From Desulfurococcales archaeon (GTDB lineage Archaea; Thermoproteota; Thermoprotei_A; Sulfolobales; Acidilobaceae), in assembly GCA_027012045.1 (NCBI GenBank), contig JALUZI010000254.1, positions 1-15,761 on the forward strand: 15,761 nt of DNA, in the 5' to 3' direction. Shown here piece after piece: positions 1 through 7,098 of this stretch (position 1 is the first letter of the stretch; every line of letters begins with the position of its first letter). Under the pieces are notes generated by a model. That model searched no databases. It was not told the origin of the DNA and was given only the letters and a program-made list of their open reading frames with translations. The translations under genes and the position numbers were made by a program.

Positions 1-2161
1 CTGTTCTAAGCTTGTAGTTGGCCGCGTATAACCCTAGGGCCTGCTTGGCCATGGCTGACTGGTAAGTGTTCCTCGGGCTCTGGTTGTGCTCTAAGAACGG
101 TATTGTAGATGCAGCTACTCCAAATATACCAGGAATCCATACCTCTAAGTGTGTATGCTCTTCAGTAACATCCTCAGGGTATAGTGCTACGTAAGCGTTC
201 TCCTCTTCCTCTGGGTCTAAGTATTCTATTACTCCCTCCTTTACTAGGTCTGTAAAGCTAATTTCTCCCTTGACTATCTTCTCTATGTGTTTCTTAGTCA
301 GCTTCGGCTGACCGTTCTCCACCACGATGAGCGGTCTCATGAGCCTGCCGGCGTCAGTGTTTACATAGACTTCTCCGATTTTACCGGTTTCAATGAAAGC
401 TATACTGGCCTCGAAGGGGATCTCTCCTTTCCTCCTCAGCTTCCTGAATTCCTCAGCTAGTTTCTGGCCGTCTGGATGGAATCCTAGCGGTATACCGTTC
501 AGGAACACTCTTGAATAGTTGCCTAGGGCTTCTATGGCTTTGGGGTCATCATCCTTGGCTTTTTCTAGTACTTCCTCGACAGGTAGTACTCCTAGCTTGT
601 ACAGCTTGTCTATGAGTTTACTGTTATCTAGCTCTGTCAAACCTACCGATATATACGAGAGTAATGCTAGGTTCTTGACTAAACCACAGTTTGCCCCTTC
701 GGGTGTCTCGAACGGGCAAAGCCTCCCCCAGTGGGTTCCATGTAGATCTCTTGCTTCAAAGTGGCTCTGGGTTCTAGATAAGCTAGATACGACTCTCCTC
801 AAATGGCTCAGAGAGGATATCCAGTTCACCCTGTCTAGAGTCTGGCTTATTCCCGTCCTGTTACCAGGCCAGTTACCTGTGGCTAGACTGCGTTTTAACA
901 TGTCTGTTATAATGTCGGATCTAGCTATTTGTGTTAGATGTATTTTCCTTCTTTGGCTTATGAGGATCTCCATCTGTTTAGCCATATTGTTGAGGAAAGT
1001 ATCGTAGGCGAGCCTGAAAACCTCTGCTATGAGGTCGCCTGCAAGCCTCAGTCTCTTGTTTCCATAGTGGTCCTTATCGTCTGGTTCTCTATATCCTTTC
1101 ATTAATTCTATTATACGTCTTATCATGTCAGCGACCAGTAAGGCCTTCCGTTTCCTTATTTTCTCGTCCGGTGATCTTCCAATATGAGGCATGAAGTAGT
1201 TGTCGAGGATCTCTTCAGCCCGTTTTATCCTTATGTCTCTAGGCTGGCCGCTTGCAACCCTGTTGCCTATGAACTCCAGGGCCTCCTCTCTACTCCTTAT
1301 CATCGAAACCTCCAGTAGCGATAGTATAAACTCGTTCTGGAACTCTGGGTCCGGGGAAATAGCCATTAAGATCTCCTTATCCGTTTCAAGCCCTAGGGCT
1401 TTCAACAGTATTGCTACAGGGATTCTACCCCTAATCCTGGTTACAACAGCCTGAAAGGTCCCGTTCGCCATTCTGTCAATCATAATCCTGCTTCTTACAC
1501 CTTGGCTCAGCGAGGAGAGTTTAGCGCTATACGTTACTTTCGAAGATGCCGCGAAGCTACCCCCGCCTATGGATACCAGGGGCCTGTTTATAGCTAGCTC
1601 TTCTTGTGCTACGACAACTTTCTCGTTACCGTTTATAATAAAGTAACCACCCTTGTCTTTACTGTCCTCACCCAGCTCTGCGAGCTCCTCGTCACTCTTC
1701 TCTGAGAGAGGATCTAGAACCGATCTGACCATTATAGGTAGATCTCCAATGTGCACTTCCTCTGGCTCTCTCTCTATACCGTTCTCTACTAGGGTCATCT
1801 CCAGATAGAGGGGAACGCTATACGTGAGATTCCTTAACCTACACTCGGTTGGAGTGACGCTTCTCTTTGCACCATCTACTTCCTTAACCAAGGGCTTCCC
1901 GATTCTCAGCTTCCCGATTTTCACTTTAGTCGAGAACATCGGGAACTGGGGTTCCACTGGTTGTCTTCTCCCATAGTAATATGGCCGTGCAGGGCCTGGG
2001 TGAACGGTTTTCCTCGACTCAACTATTTCATAGATAGTTTTCTCCGCGAATCTATTGAACGATTCGAGGTGCTGTCTCGACAACCCCTTCTCTTCGATAA
2101 AGGATCTAGCTAAGTAGTATAGGTCTTTCTGGCTCAGTTTTCTATTGTCTCCATTTACCAC
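1..2161 (-). CDS. rpoB: RNA polymerase subunit B (Rpo2), N-terminal 720 codons, truncated by the window edge
   Basis: This is the second-largest subunit of archaeal RNA polymerase and forms one side of the active-centre cleft. The frame runs open from a GTG at 2161 to base 1, so about 400 C-terminal residues of a roughly 1,120-residue protein lie outside. Seen motifs: GGYFIINGNEKV (about 171-182, lobe/protrusion region), PFETPEG (483-489, fork region) and HNQSPRNTYQSAM (from 692, start of the hybrid-binding domain). The gene is continuous across the point where many methanogens and halophiles split it into B'' and B', which fits a crenarchaeote. The GTG start is fixed by an in-frame TAG directly upstream. 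A six-G run at 2168-2173 precedes it by 6 nt and begins at the last base of the rpoH stop codon. It is the second gene of the rpoH-rpoB operon; rpoA1 and rpoA2 are expected beyond the left edge. Confidence 0.97.
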   Translation of the reverse strand, partial: MVNGDNRKLSQKDLYYLARSFIEEKGLSRQHLESFNRFAEKTIYEIVESRKTVHPGPARPYYYGRRQPVEPQFPMFSTKVKIGKLRIGKPLVKEVDGAKRSVTPTECRLRNLTYSVPLYLEMTLVENGIEREPEEVHIGDLPIMVRSVLDPLSEKSDEELAELGEDSKDKGGYFIINGNEKVVVAQEELAINRPLVSIGGGSFAASSKVTYSAKLSSLSQGVRSRIMIDRMANGTFQAVVTRIRGRIPVAILLKALGLETDKEILMAISPDPEFQNEFILSLLEVSMIRSREEALEFIGNRVASGQPRDIRIKRAEEILDNYFMPHIGRSPDEKIRKRKALLVADMIRRIIELMKGYREPDDKDHYGNKRLRLAGDLIAEVFRLAYDTFLNNMAKQMEILISQRRKIHLTQIARSDIITDMLKRSLATGNWPGNRTGISQTLDRVNWISSLSHLRRVVSSLSRTQSHFEARDLHGTHWGRLCPFETPEGANCGLVKNLALLSYISVGLTELDNSKLIDKLYKLGVLPVEEVLEKAKDDDPKAIEALGNYSRVFLNGIPLGFHPDGQKLAEEFRKLRRKGEIPFEASIAFIETGKIGEVYVNTDAGRLMRPLIVVENGQPKLTKKHIEKIVKGEISFTDLVKEGVIEYLDPEEEENAYVALYPEDVTEEHTHLEVWIPGIFGVAASTIPFLEHNQSPRNTYQSAMAKQALGLYAANYKLRT

Positions 2162-2172
2162 CTATAACCCCC

Positions 2173-2430
2173 CTAATATGCGACGACAATACGATACACA
2201 ACAGACTCTCCGGCTGTTGGGCTCTTTCTAGTGATCTTAATAATATTACCCGGCGTTGCGTTGAGCAATCTAGCAACGGGGTCATTAACACTGATATGAG
2301 GCAACTGGTAGGGTTTCACATTATATTCTTTGAGGACTTTAGCCGCCTCCTCTATGCTTAGTAGTTCATGCTTTGGGACAAGCTCGTGTTCAAGGATCTT
2401 CTTCTTAACTTTAATCTTAGATGGGGTCAT
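2173..2430 (-). CDS. rpoH: RNA polymerase subunit H (Rpo5)
   Basis: This is the 85-residue archaeal Rpo5, equivalent to the C-terminal assembly domain of eukaryotic Rpb5. It sits in the lower jaw of RNA polymerase near downstream DNA. Recognisable blocks are the LEHELVPKHELLS segment near residue 14 and the conserved RKSPTAGESVVYR segment near the C-terminus; the length is typical. It is the first gene of the rpo operon and is followed 11 nt later by rpoB. The ATG at 2430 is the only reasonable start, because no ATG, GTG or TTG follows before the conserved LEHELVP block. Oddly, a good TATA-like octamer lies only 5 nt upstream of that ATG, which is too close to serve this start, so the promoter is probably the weaker box farther upstream. 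Confidence 0.96.
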   Translation of the reverse strand: MTPSKIKVKKKILEHELVPKHELLSIEEAAKVLKEYNVKPYQLPHISVNDPVARLLNATPGNIIKITRKSPTAGESVVYRIVVAY

Positions 2431-2491
2431 CTCTATATAAACCCCCTTCCACCTGCAAACTCAAGAAACGTCTATCTTCGGGTTTATTAAA
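2431..2491 (-). promoter_or_regulatory. candidate promoter and leader of the rpoH-rpoB operon
   Basis: Two TATA-like boxes are visible on the minus strand. One, TTTAATAA at 2491-2484, is preceded by an A-rich BRE-like stretch and would start RNA near 2461, giving a leader of about 30 nt. That leader contains purine-rich GGAAGGGGG (2449-2441), a poor Shine-Dalgarno substitute. The second, TTTATATA at 2442-2435, looks stronger but lies only 5 nt before the rpoH ATG. The upstream box is preferred on spacing alone. Confidence 0.4.
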
Positions 2492-2554
2492 TTTGATCAT
2501 ATCTAGATTTCCCTTTAACATGTTAGGGAGTAGGAGCCTTGTGGGCGGCGGGAA

Positions 2555-2667
<113 letters not shown>

Positions 2668-2696
2668 CTCCAGGATTCTAGGATTTCTTGGTGGGG

Positions 2697-2704
2697 ATAT
2701 AAAA
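2697..2704. promoter_or_regulatory. TATA box shared by divergent tRNA-Lys and the DUF357-nucleotidyltransferase gene
   Basis: ATATAAAA on the plus strand reads TTTTATAT on the minus strand. It is the only strong box in the 79-bp divergent gap. It lies 29 nt from the tRNA 5' end and about 46 nt (from its centre) from the GTG of the plus-strand gene, so it can serve both. Dual use is inferred from position. Confidence 0.55.
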
Positions 2705-2746
2705 TTATAGCCATCGTATCAACGGGTTTTCATAGGTTACTCCACA

Positions 2747-3466
2747 GTGGTGTTTGCGGCGTTGAAAAGAGAGGTTGACCCCGATAGAGTTAGAAGGTAT
2801 ATTTACGGTGTAGAAAAGGTTCTCAGCGATTTAGAAGAAGCTATTGGAGCAAAATATCCTGCCCTCTTAGATGCGGCTAAGAGATATTTGAAAGACTCGG
2901 TGCATTATCTAGAAAAAGGTGATCTAGAAACCAGCTTGGTAACAATATCGTATGCTGAGGGCTTAATAGACTCCCTCAAATATATGGGTGAAATCGAGGC
3001 ATCTTGGCCGGCACACATAGGTGAACAGGCAAAAGTGTTCTTAGCAGGGACTTTTGACATAATCCACCCGGGTCACATTGAACTGTTCAAGTGGGCTTCG
3101 AGCTTCGGTAGGCTATATGTCGTTATCGCGAGAGACGTTAATGTGCAGCGGAACAAGGGTAGAAAACCCGTTCTACCAGAACGTGCCAGGCTGAAAATAG
3201 TTCAAAGCATAAGGTATGTATACGAGGCCCGTCTGGGCGACGAGGAGGACATTTTCAAGCCTATAGAGGAAATCAGGCCGGATGTCATAGTACTAGGCCC
3301 CGATCAGACAATTAGCGAGGCACTCCTAGAGAAAGAACTAGAGTCTAGACTCGGGTATAAACCCACTGTTAAACGCTACCCGGTTAAAGAGTCATTCGAA
3401 GGTATAAGGAGTTCCAGTGACATTATAAGGAAGGTATGCTTATTCTATTGTGACTTATTCAAGTAA
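2747..3466 (+). CDS. DUF357 domain fused to a RibL-like nucleotidyltransferase (possible FAD synthase)
   Basis: The 239-residue protein has two parts. Residues about 5-85 are helical and resemble the archaeal domain DUF357, whose function is unknown. Residues about 95-230 form a cytidylyltransferase-type nucleotidyltransferase fold. That part has the nucleotide-binding GTFDIIHPGH motif (HxGH at 107-110), the segment GRKPVLPERAR (138-148), the strand VIVLGPDQT (180-188), and RSSSDII (221-227) at the position of the ISTTxI loop. These blocks resemble archaeal FAD synthase RibL (FMN plus ATP gives FAD and PPi). Glycerol-phosphate cytidylyltransferase is the main alternative and sequence alone does not settle the substrate. 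The start is GTG at 2747; a second GTG follows immediately. The 3' end overlaps the convergent endonuclease V gene by 12 nt. Confidence 0.85.
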   Translation: MVFAALKREVDPDRVRRYIYGVEKVLSDLEEAIGAKYPALLDAAKRYLKDSVHYLEKGDLETSLVTISYAEGLIDSLKYMGEIEASWPAHIGEQAKVFLAGTFDIIHPGHIELFKWASSFGRLYVVIARDVNVQRNKGRKPVLPERARLKIVQSIRYVYEARLGDEEDIFKPIEEIRPDVIVLGPDQTISEALLEKELESRLGYKPTVKRYPVKESFEGIRSSSDIIRKVCLFYCDLFK

Positions 3467-4204
3467 CCTGTTATACCGGCATTCCCCGAACTCTCCGGGT
3501 TCGACCCGGCTTAAAATTTCCTTCAGCCTTTTCGTGTATCTGTCAGCAACCAATGTAGGCAGGGGCAATCGACCGGTAATCCATGTTTTCTCCACTATTT
3601 CCACTGCAGTTGCCAGGGAAACTTTATGGCCTATGCTCACATAAACCTTCTTCTTCCCGCGCCTGACTATTCTAGCTATAACTTTACCTGTCTCATTATC
3701 AACCACCATGTCGCCCTGTTCTATACCTACGAGCCTCTTTTTGGCCACACCTATTGTCGGTATGTCAAAAACTACTCCTATATGAGAGGCTATACCCAGC
3801 TTTCTAGGGTGAGCTATGCCATGGCCGTCAACCATGATTATGCTCGGCATAAACCCCAGCTTCCTAGCCCTAGACAATAGTAGGGAAGCCGGAGGCATCT
3901 CCCTGAAGGCCAGTAGACCAGGGATATAGGGGATGCATGTACGTGCGACTGAATAATAGCATTTATCCAGCTCAAGGGTTTGAAAGTCTATTAATGCTAA
4001 CACGGCGACTCCAAGGGACCTATCTCTGGAATACGCTAGATCCAACCCTCCTATTTTCTCTATTGTAGTAAAACCGTTATCCAGAACAACCTTTCCCGCC
4101 AGGAGCCTCTGGGCATGAAAAGCTTTTCTAGAATTGAACCTAAGCCTTATACGGTCGCAGACGTCCCCTAGATTACTGGATTGTATATTCCCTCGACTCC
4201 CCAT
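3455..4204 (-). CDS. nfi: endonuclease V (deoxyinosine 3' endonuclease)
   Basis: Endonuclease V cuts DNA at the second phosphodiester 3' of deoxyinosine, initiating repair of deaminated adenine; hydrolytic deamination is frequent at high temperature. Family signatures in the 249-residue protein are GLDLAYSRD with metal-binding Asp55, the strand-separating wedge PYIPG (92-96) followed by FRE (Glu102), VDGHGIAHPRKLGIASH (125-141) with Asp126, and PTLVADRYTK (216-225). The ATG at 4204 is supported by purine-rich GGAGAGG just upstream, and no other ATG, GTG or TTG lies before the conserved core. It begins inside the preceding proteasome beta gene (32-nt overlap), suggesting translational coupling, and its end overlaps the convergent nucleotidyltransferase gene by 12 nt. 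Confidence 0.95.
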   Translation of the reverse strand: MGSRGNIQSSNLGDVCDRIRLRFNSRKAFHAQRLLAGKVVLDNGFTTIEKIGGLDLAYSRDRSLGVAVLALIDFQTLELDKCYYSVARTCIPYIPGLLAFREMPPASLLLSRARKLGFMPSIIMVDGHGIAHPRKLGIASHIGVVFDIPTIGVAKKRLVGIEQGDMVVDNETGKVIARIVRRGKKKVYVSIGHKVSLATAVEIVEKTWITGRLPLPTLVADRYTKRLKEILSRVEPGEFGECRYNRLLE

Positions 4205-4763
4205 TCCTCTCCACTACAGCCACGTCTATACCATCGCCGGACAATGAATCACGTTTCAGAGCAGTCCTAACAGCCTCTACAGCAAGCTTCTCTGCTTCTC
4301 TTATACTCATGTCTTCACGATAGTTGTCCTCTAGCACGCCGAGGGAAAGGGTTGCCCCTGTACCTAGAGCAGCTATTTTCTCTTCGCTGAATCCACCAAG
4401 GCTATCTAGAACGAACAAGTGCGGCCCAGATGAATCTACTCCTCCTACTATTATTTCCGTTAGATACGGTAGCATTTTGCTTGAGTACAATATTTTGGAT
4501 AACAGTTTAACGGTCCCCTCAACAGAGAGCGAGGTTTTACTAGACATTTCATAGTAATCGAGTTCGTGTTTCAGTATAGTTACTATGGACTGAGAGTCAG
4601 CGTACATCCATGCGGCTCCGAGAACAATGTTTTTCTTTATAACATGTACCTTCTTGGCCTTCCCGCTGATAACCAAGTTACCCATAGTGAATCTTTTATC
4701 TGCCGCAACCACAACTCCCTCATCTACCTTCACACCGACGACCGTTGATCCCTGCACATACAT
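4173..4763 (-). CDS. psmB: proteasome beta subunit with Ser at the catalytic Thr1 position
   Basis: This is an N-terminal nucleophile hydrolase of the 20S proteasome, 196 residues. After a minimal prosegment (MYVQG), the mature N-terminus aligns as S1-T2-V3-V4-G5. Asp17, Arg19 and Lys33 are kept, as is RDSLSGDG near the C-terminus. Position 1 is Ser (codon TCA), where active beta subunits have Thr. The GSGSP segment of the paralogue at 9236-9910 is GTGAT here. Crenarchaea commonly carry two beta genes, one of them lacking the usual catalytic residue and thought to be structural or regulatory. Ser1 could leave weak activity or none. It follows the peptidase gene by 13 nt, with an AAGGTG ribosome-binding site 8 nt before its ATG, and overlaps endonuclease V by 32 nt. 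It is clearly a paralogue of the gene at 9236-9910. Confidence 0.95.
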   Translation of the reverse strand: MYVQGSTVVGVKVDEGVVVAADKRFTMGNLVISGKAKKVHVIKKNIVLGAAWMYADSQSIVTILKHELDYYEMSSKTSLSVEGTVKLLSKILYSSKMLPYLTEIIVGGVDSSGPHLFVLDSLGGFSEEKIAALGTGATLSLGVLEDNYREDMSIREAEKLAVEAVRTALKRDSLSGDGIDVAVVERNGESREYTIQ

Positions 4764-4776
4764 CGTTACTACACCT

Positions 4777-5892
4777 TCAAGTTAAGATTCTGGGTATCCC
4801 TGTTAAAACTTTGGCACCCTTACTAGTGACTTCAACCATTTCCTCTATCCTCACGCCGAGTTTTCCATGAATGTACACTCCAGGCTCTATTGTAAATACC
4901 ATTCCTTCTCTTAGCACTGTGTCGCTTCCAGGTCTTATATAAGGGGCTTCGTGGACCTCTACACCGACTCCGTGGCCTAGTCCGTGTATAAACTTGGAGG
5001 CCAGGCCATATTTTTCTAGAACCTTACGTGCGGCGCCGTCTATCTCACTGGCTTTCACACCTGGTTCCACTTTTTCAATAGCAGTTTCAACCGCTTCATT
5101 AACGATCTCTATGAATTTCATAGACTCGCTTCCGCTGGATTTGAATATGAACGTCCTGGTCATATCACTATTATAATTATTCTTAACTGTACCCCAGTCC
5201 ACTAGGACAAGTTCACCGCGTGAAAGCTTTCTCTCTCCAGGTATTGCATGAGGATACGCGGCTTTCTCTCCAAACGCTATAATAGTGGGAAAAGCTTCTT
5301 TTTCCCCGCCACGTTTCCTCATTTCCAGTCCAAGCTTGCCAGCCAGTTCCAGCTCCGTTACTCCAGTATCCATATGGTTTAAGACCTCCATGAATGCCTC
5401 CTCGGCAATCTCGATGGAAGTTTTTATTGCTTGGATTTCCGAGTGGTCTTTAACTGATCTAACATCTTGGACTATCCTGCCTAGATCATTATTCTTACAC
5501 AATTCCTTTAACTTGTCCCTGGTTTCACATGTTACGCCACCCAGGTCACAGTAAACCTCGCCCGGTTGACCCTTGACCAGGTTTGTTATCGCTGATACCG
5601 GGTCCTCCCCCGCTAGCTCGATGTCGTCGGGAGCCACCATTTCATTAGACGCCCGGTAGAAGCTGAGTACGTCTATCCATCCGGGGGAGCTGTCTCTGAA
5701 TCTATAATACTCCAAAATATTTGTCAGAAGCTTATGGTACCCGCGTTCTGGAGCTGAAACAAGTACAGCACCTTCAGCGCTGGGTACACCGGTTAAATAC
5801 GTGATATTCGATGGTGTAGTAATGACGAACAATGGATCTTTTGAATCGATTCTTTCTGTTAGTTTCGTTATTCTGCTAGGTTTGCTCCACAA
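4777..5892 (-). CDS. pepQ: M24 family Xaa-Pro aminopeptidase / prolidase
   Basis: This is a dinuclear-metal peptidase that removes residues next to proline from short peptides, plausibly finishing proteasome products. The 371-residue protein has a creatinase-like N-terminal domain (about 1-145) and the pita-bread catalytic domain (about 150-365). Metal ligands can be placed at Asp232 (VDWGT), Asp243 (SDMTRTF), His307 (GLGHGVG), Glu336 (IEPG) and Glu350 (RIEE). His215 (YPHAIPG) and His314 (VHEAP) are the usual accessory histidines. Whether it prefers dipeptides (prolidase) or longer peptides cannot be read from sequence. The start is TTG at 5892, with no in-frame ATG before the conserved N-terminal domain. 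No clear ribosome-binding site precedes it, which fits a leaderless or first-gene start. It heads a unit with the Ser1 proteasome beta and endonuclease V genes. Confidence 0.93.
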   Translation of the reverse strand: MWSKPSRITKLTERIDSKDPLFVITTPSNITYLTGVPSAEGAVLVSAPERGYHKLLTNILEYYRFRDSSPGWIDVLSFYRASNEMVAPDDIELAGEDPVSAITNLVKGQPGEVYCDLGGVTCETRDKLKELCKNNDLGRIVQDVRSVKDHSEIQAIKTSIEIAEEAFMEVLNHMDTGVTELELAGKLGLEMRKRGGEKEAFPTIIAFGEKAAYPHAIPGERKLSRGELVLVDWGTVKNNYNSDMTRTFIFKSSGSESMKFIEIVNEAVETAIEKVEPGVKASEIDGAARKVLEKYGLASKFIHGLGHGVGVEVHEAPYIRPGSDTVLREGMVFTIEPGVYIHGKLGVRIEEMVEVTSKGAKVLTGIPRILT

Positions 5893-6040
5893 AACGGTAC
5901 ACCGCTAAGTAGTGTTGAATTAATGGGTATTATTGAGTTTACATTGCATAATAGGCATAATAGTGTGGAGATGTTTAGACACGTTTAACCAGGCAAATGG
6001 AAGGATAGGAGAATTTACAGGCGCTTGACCTTTATACGGG
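5893..6040. other. 148-bp intergenic region, no gene recognised
   Basis: This is the longest non-coding gap in the window. On the minus strand GTATAAAGG (about 6037-6029) follows the L37e stop and could be a promoter for the peptidase operon with a long leader, or for a small RNA. I found no credible C box/D box pair, no tRNA fold and no convincing T-run terminator. A short direct repeat (CATAATA twice, near 5946-5962) has no obvious role. Confidence 0.3.
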
Positions 6041-6232
6041 TTACTTGAGTCTGGCTCTAGTTGTCACTTTCTTGTTTTGCCAAGAGTACCTTCTGATCCT
6101 CTTGGACCTGCCGAACCCGCATGCTGCGCAGTATCCTTTAGCTACGTTGAACGAGTTTCTTCCGCATCTTCTGCATCTTATGTGAGTTTTACTTCTACCA
6201 TGCTTGCCTTTTGAAGGTGTTCCCTTACTCAT
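6041..6232 (-). CDS. rpl37e: 50S ribosomal protein L37e
   Basis: The 63-residue basic protein has the two CxxC knuckles of L37e, CRRC (19-22) and CAAC (34-37), which bind one zinc. They are followed by the basic segment GRSKRIRRYSWQNKK. It belongs to the large ribosomal subunit. It follows LSm by 10 nt; its GAGGTGG ribosome-binding site overlaps the LSm stop codon, so the two are cotranscribed and probably translationally coupled. The length and motifs match the family fully. Confidence 0.97.
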   Translation of the reverse strand: MSKGTPSKGKHGRSKTHIRCRRCGRNSFNVAKGYCAACGFGRSKRIRRYSWQNKKVTTRARLK

Positions 6233-6237
6233 CTAAA

Positions 6238-6244
6238 CCACCTC
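6238..6244 (-). promoter_or_regulatory. Shine-Dalgarno site for L37e overlapping the LSm stop
   Basis: GAGGTGG on the minus strand lies 5 nt before the L37e ATG at 6232 and shares bases with the LSm TGA. It fixes the L37e start and implies termination-reinitiation coupling. Confidence 0.75.
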
Positions 6245-6476
6245 AGCTGGCCGGGGATATCATAACCACGTTGTCTCCTCTTATTAGTATTATCCCTAGT
6301 TTCCTTGTTTCCCCGTTGGCCTTGATCTCCTCTGCATCGTGTAACAGTATATTTAGGTGTTGGTCGAAGCTCTTTAGGGTCCCTCTAACTTCCCTCCCGC
6401 CTTTCAGCCTTATGTATACAGTTTTTTCGAGTGACTCACTGAGCAATGTATGTGTGTCAGCCAATTTCTCGGTCAC
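6243..6476 (-). CDS. LSm / Sm-like archaeal RNA-binding protein (SmAP)
   Basis: Archaeal Sm-like proteins form heptameric rings that bind U-rich RNA and act in RNA metabolism. The 77-residue protein shows the Sm1 motif (VYIRLKGGREVRGTLKSFDQHLNILL, residues 20-45; the FDQHLN turn is diagnostic) and the Sm2 motif (LIRGDNVVMIS, 65-75). The start is GTG at 6476. Pairing with L37e downstream is a familiar archaeal arrangement. It is divergent from the PUA-protein gene across an 86-bp gap with one central TATA-like box. Confidence 0.96.
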   Translation of the reverse strand: MTEKLADTHTLLSESLEKTVYIRLKGGREVRGTLKSFDQHLNILLHDAEEIKANGETRKLGIILIRGDNVVMISPAS

Positions 6477-6524
6477 CTTTACTACGTTTACTCTGATCTC
6501 AATAGCGTTTTCTAAGGAGAGCTA

Positions 6525-6535
6525 CTATAAAAAGG
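6525..6535. promoter_or_regulatory. TATA box between divergent LSm-L37e and the PUA-protein gene
   Basis: CTATAAAAAGG on the plus strand is a good archaeal TATA element about 40 nt before the ATG at 6569. Its reverse, CCTTTTTATAG, lies about 50 nt before the LSm GTG. It is the only clear box in the gap, so it may serve both directions. Confidence 0.55.
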
Positions 6536-6568
6536 TATATCTGGAACTTCAAACAGAGGTGGATGTTG

Positions 6569-7093
6569 ATGCCTGTCAAACTAAAGAACAGGCACCGATT
6601 GTCTAAGAAGGAGAAGAAAAATATGAGGCAATGGCTGGATGACCCTATTCTAAGAAAGGTTAAGGAAGAGGATTGCGGATCCATAGAAGTCGGAGACTAT
6701 GGTGATTCAAAGATATATCTATGCGACGGGTCATGTTTCCTGGTCTCCGTAAACTATGGTAGTAGGGACTTGCTGATACCCTGTCTCAGACGCCTACTTA
6801 AAGTCTACAAGGATAATGGTTCTGTAGCTGATATAGGAGTCGACAGAGGAGCGGTAAAAGCATTGATGAGGGGGGCTAACCTCATGGCCCCCGGTGTAAA
6901 AGAGGTATTCACAGACTTCTCTAAGGGTTCAGTAGTCGTGATTGCTGATGTTGAAACCATGGCTCCTGTCGCCGTTGGCGTGTCGCTAGTATCGTCAGAG
7001 GAGCTTAGGAATATGATAGCAAATAAGATGAAGGGTAAAGTGGTGGACGTTCTTCATTATGTAGGTGATAAGATCTGGAAGTCTTTTAGTTAA
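6569..7093 (+). CDS. PUA-domain protein, MCT-1/Tma20-like
   Basis: This is the archaeal counterpart of eukaryotic MCTS1/Tma20, a ribosome-associated factor linked to non-canonical initiation and recycling; the archaeal function is less defined. The 174-residue protein has a basic, lysine-rich N-terminus, a pre-PUA segment, and a C-terminal PUA domain from about residue 85. The PUA domain carries VDRGAVKALMRGANLMAPGV, the hallmark of this family, followed by VVVIADVETMAPVAVGVSLVS. I chose ATG 6569 because GAGGTGG (6556-6562) lies 6 nt before it; the ATG at 6563 would abut that site with no spacer. The gene ends 5 nt from the convergent fttA stop. Confidence 0.93.
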   Translation: MPVKLKNRHRLSKKEKKNMRQWLDDPILRKVKEEDCGSIEVGDYGDSKIYLCDGSCFLVSVNYGSRDLLIPCLRRLLKVYKDNGSVADIGVDRGAVKALMRGANLMAPGVKEVFTDFSKGSVVVIADVETMAPVAVGVSLVSSEELRNMIANKMKGKVVDVLHYVGDKIWKSFS

Positions 7094-7098
7094 AATTT

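Noticed and set aside
519..1454. Plus-strand open frames at 519-1007 and 1200-1454
   Set aside because: They are antisense to the continuous RpoB frame, which has unmistakable conserved motifs; their Ser/Leu-rich translations match nothing.
6211..6606. Plus-strand 131-codon frame
   Set aside because: It is antisense to LSm and overlaps the PUA-protein start out of frame; no recognisable domain.
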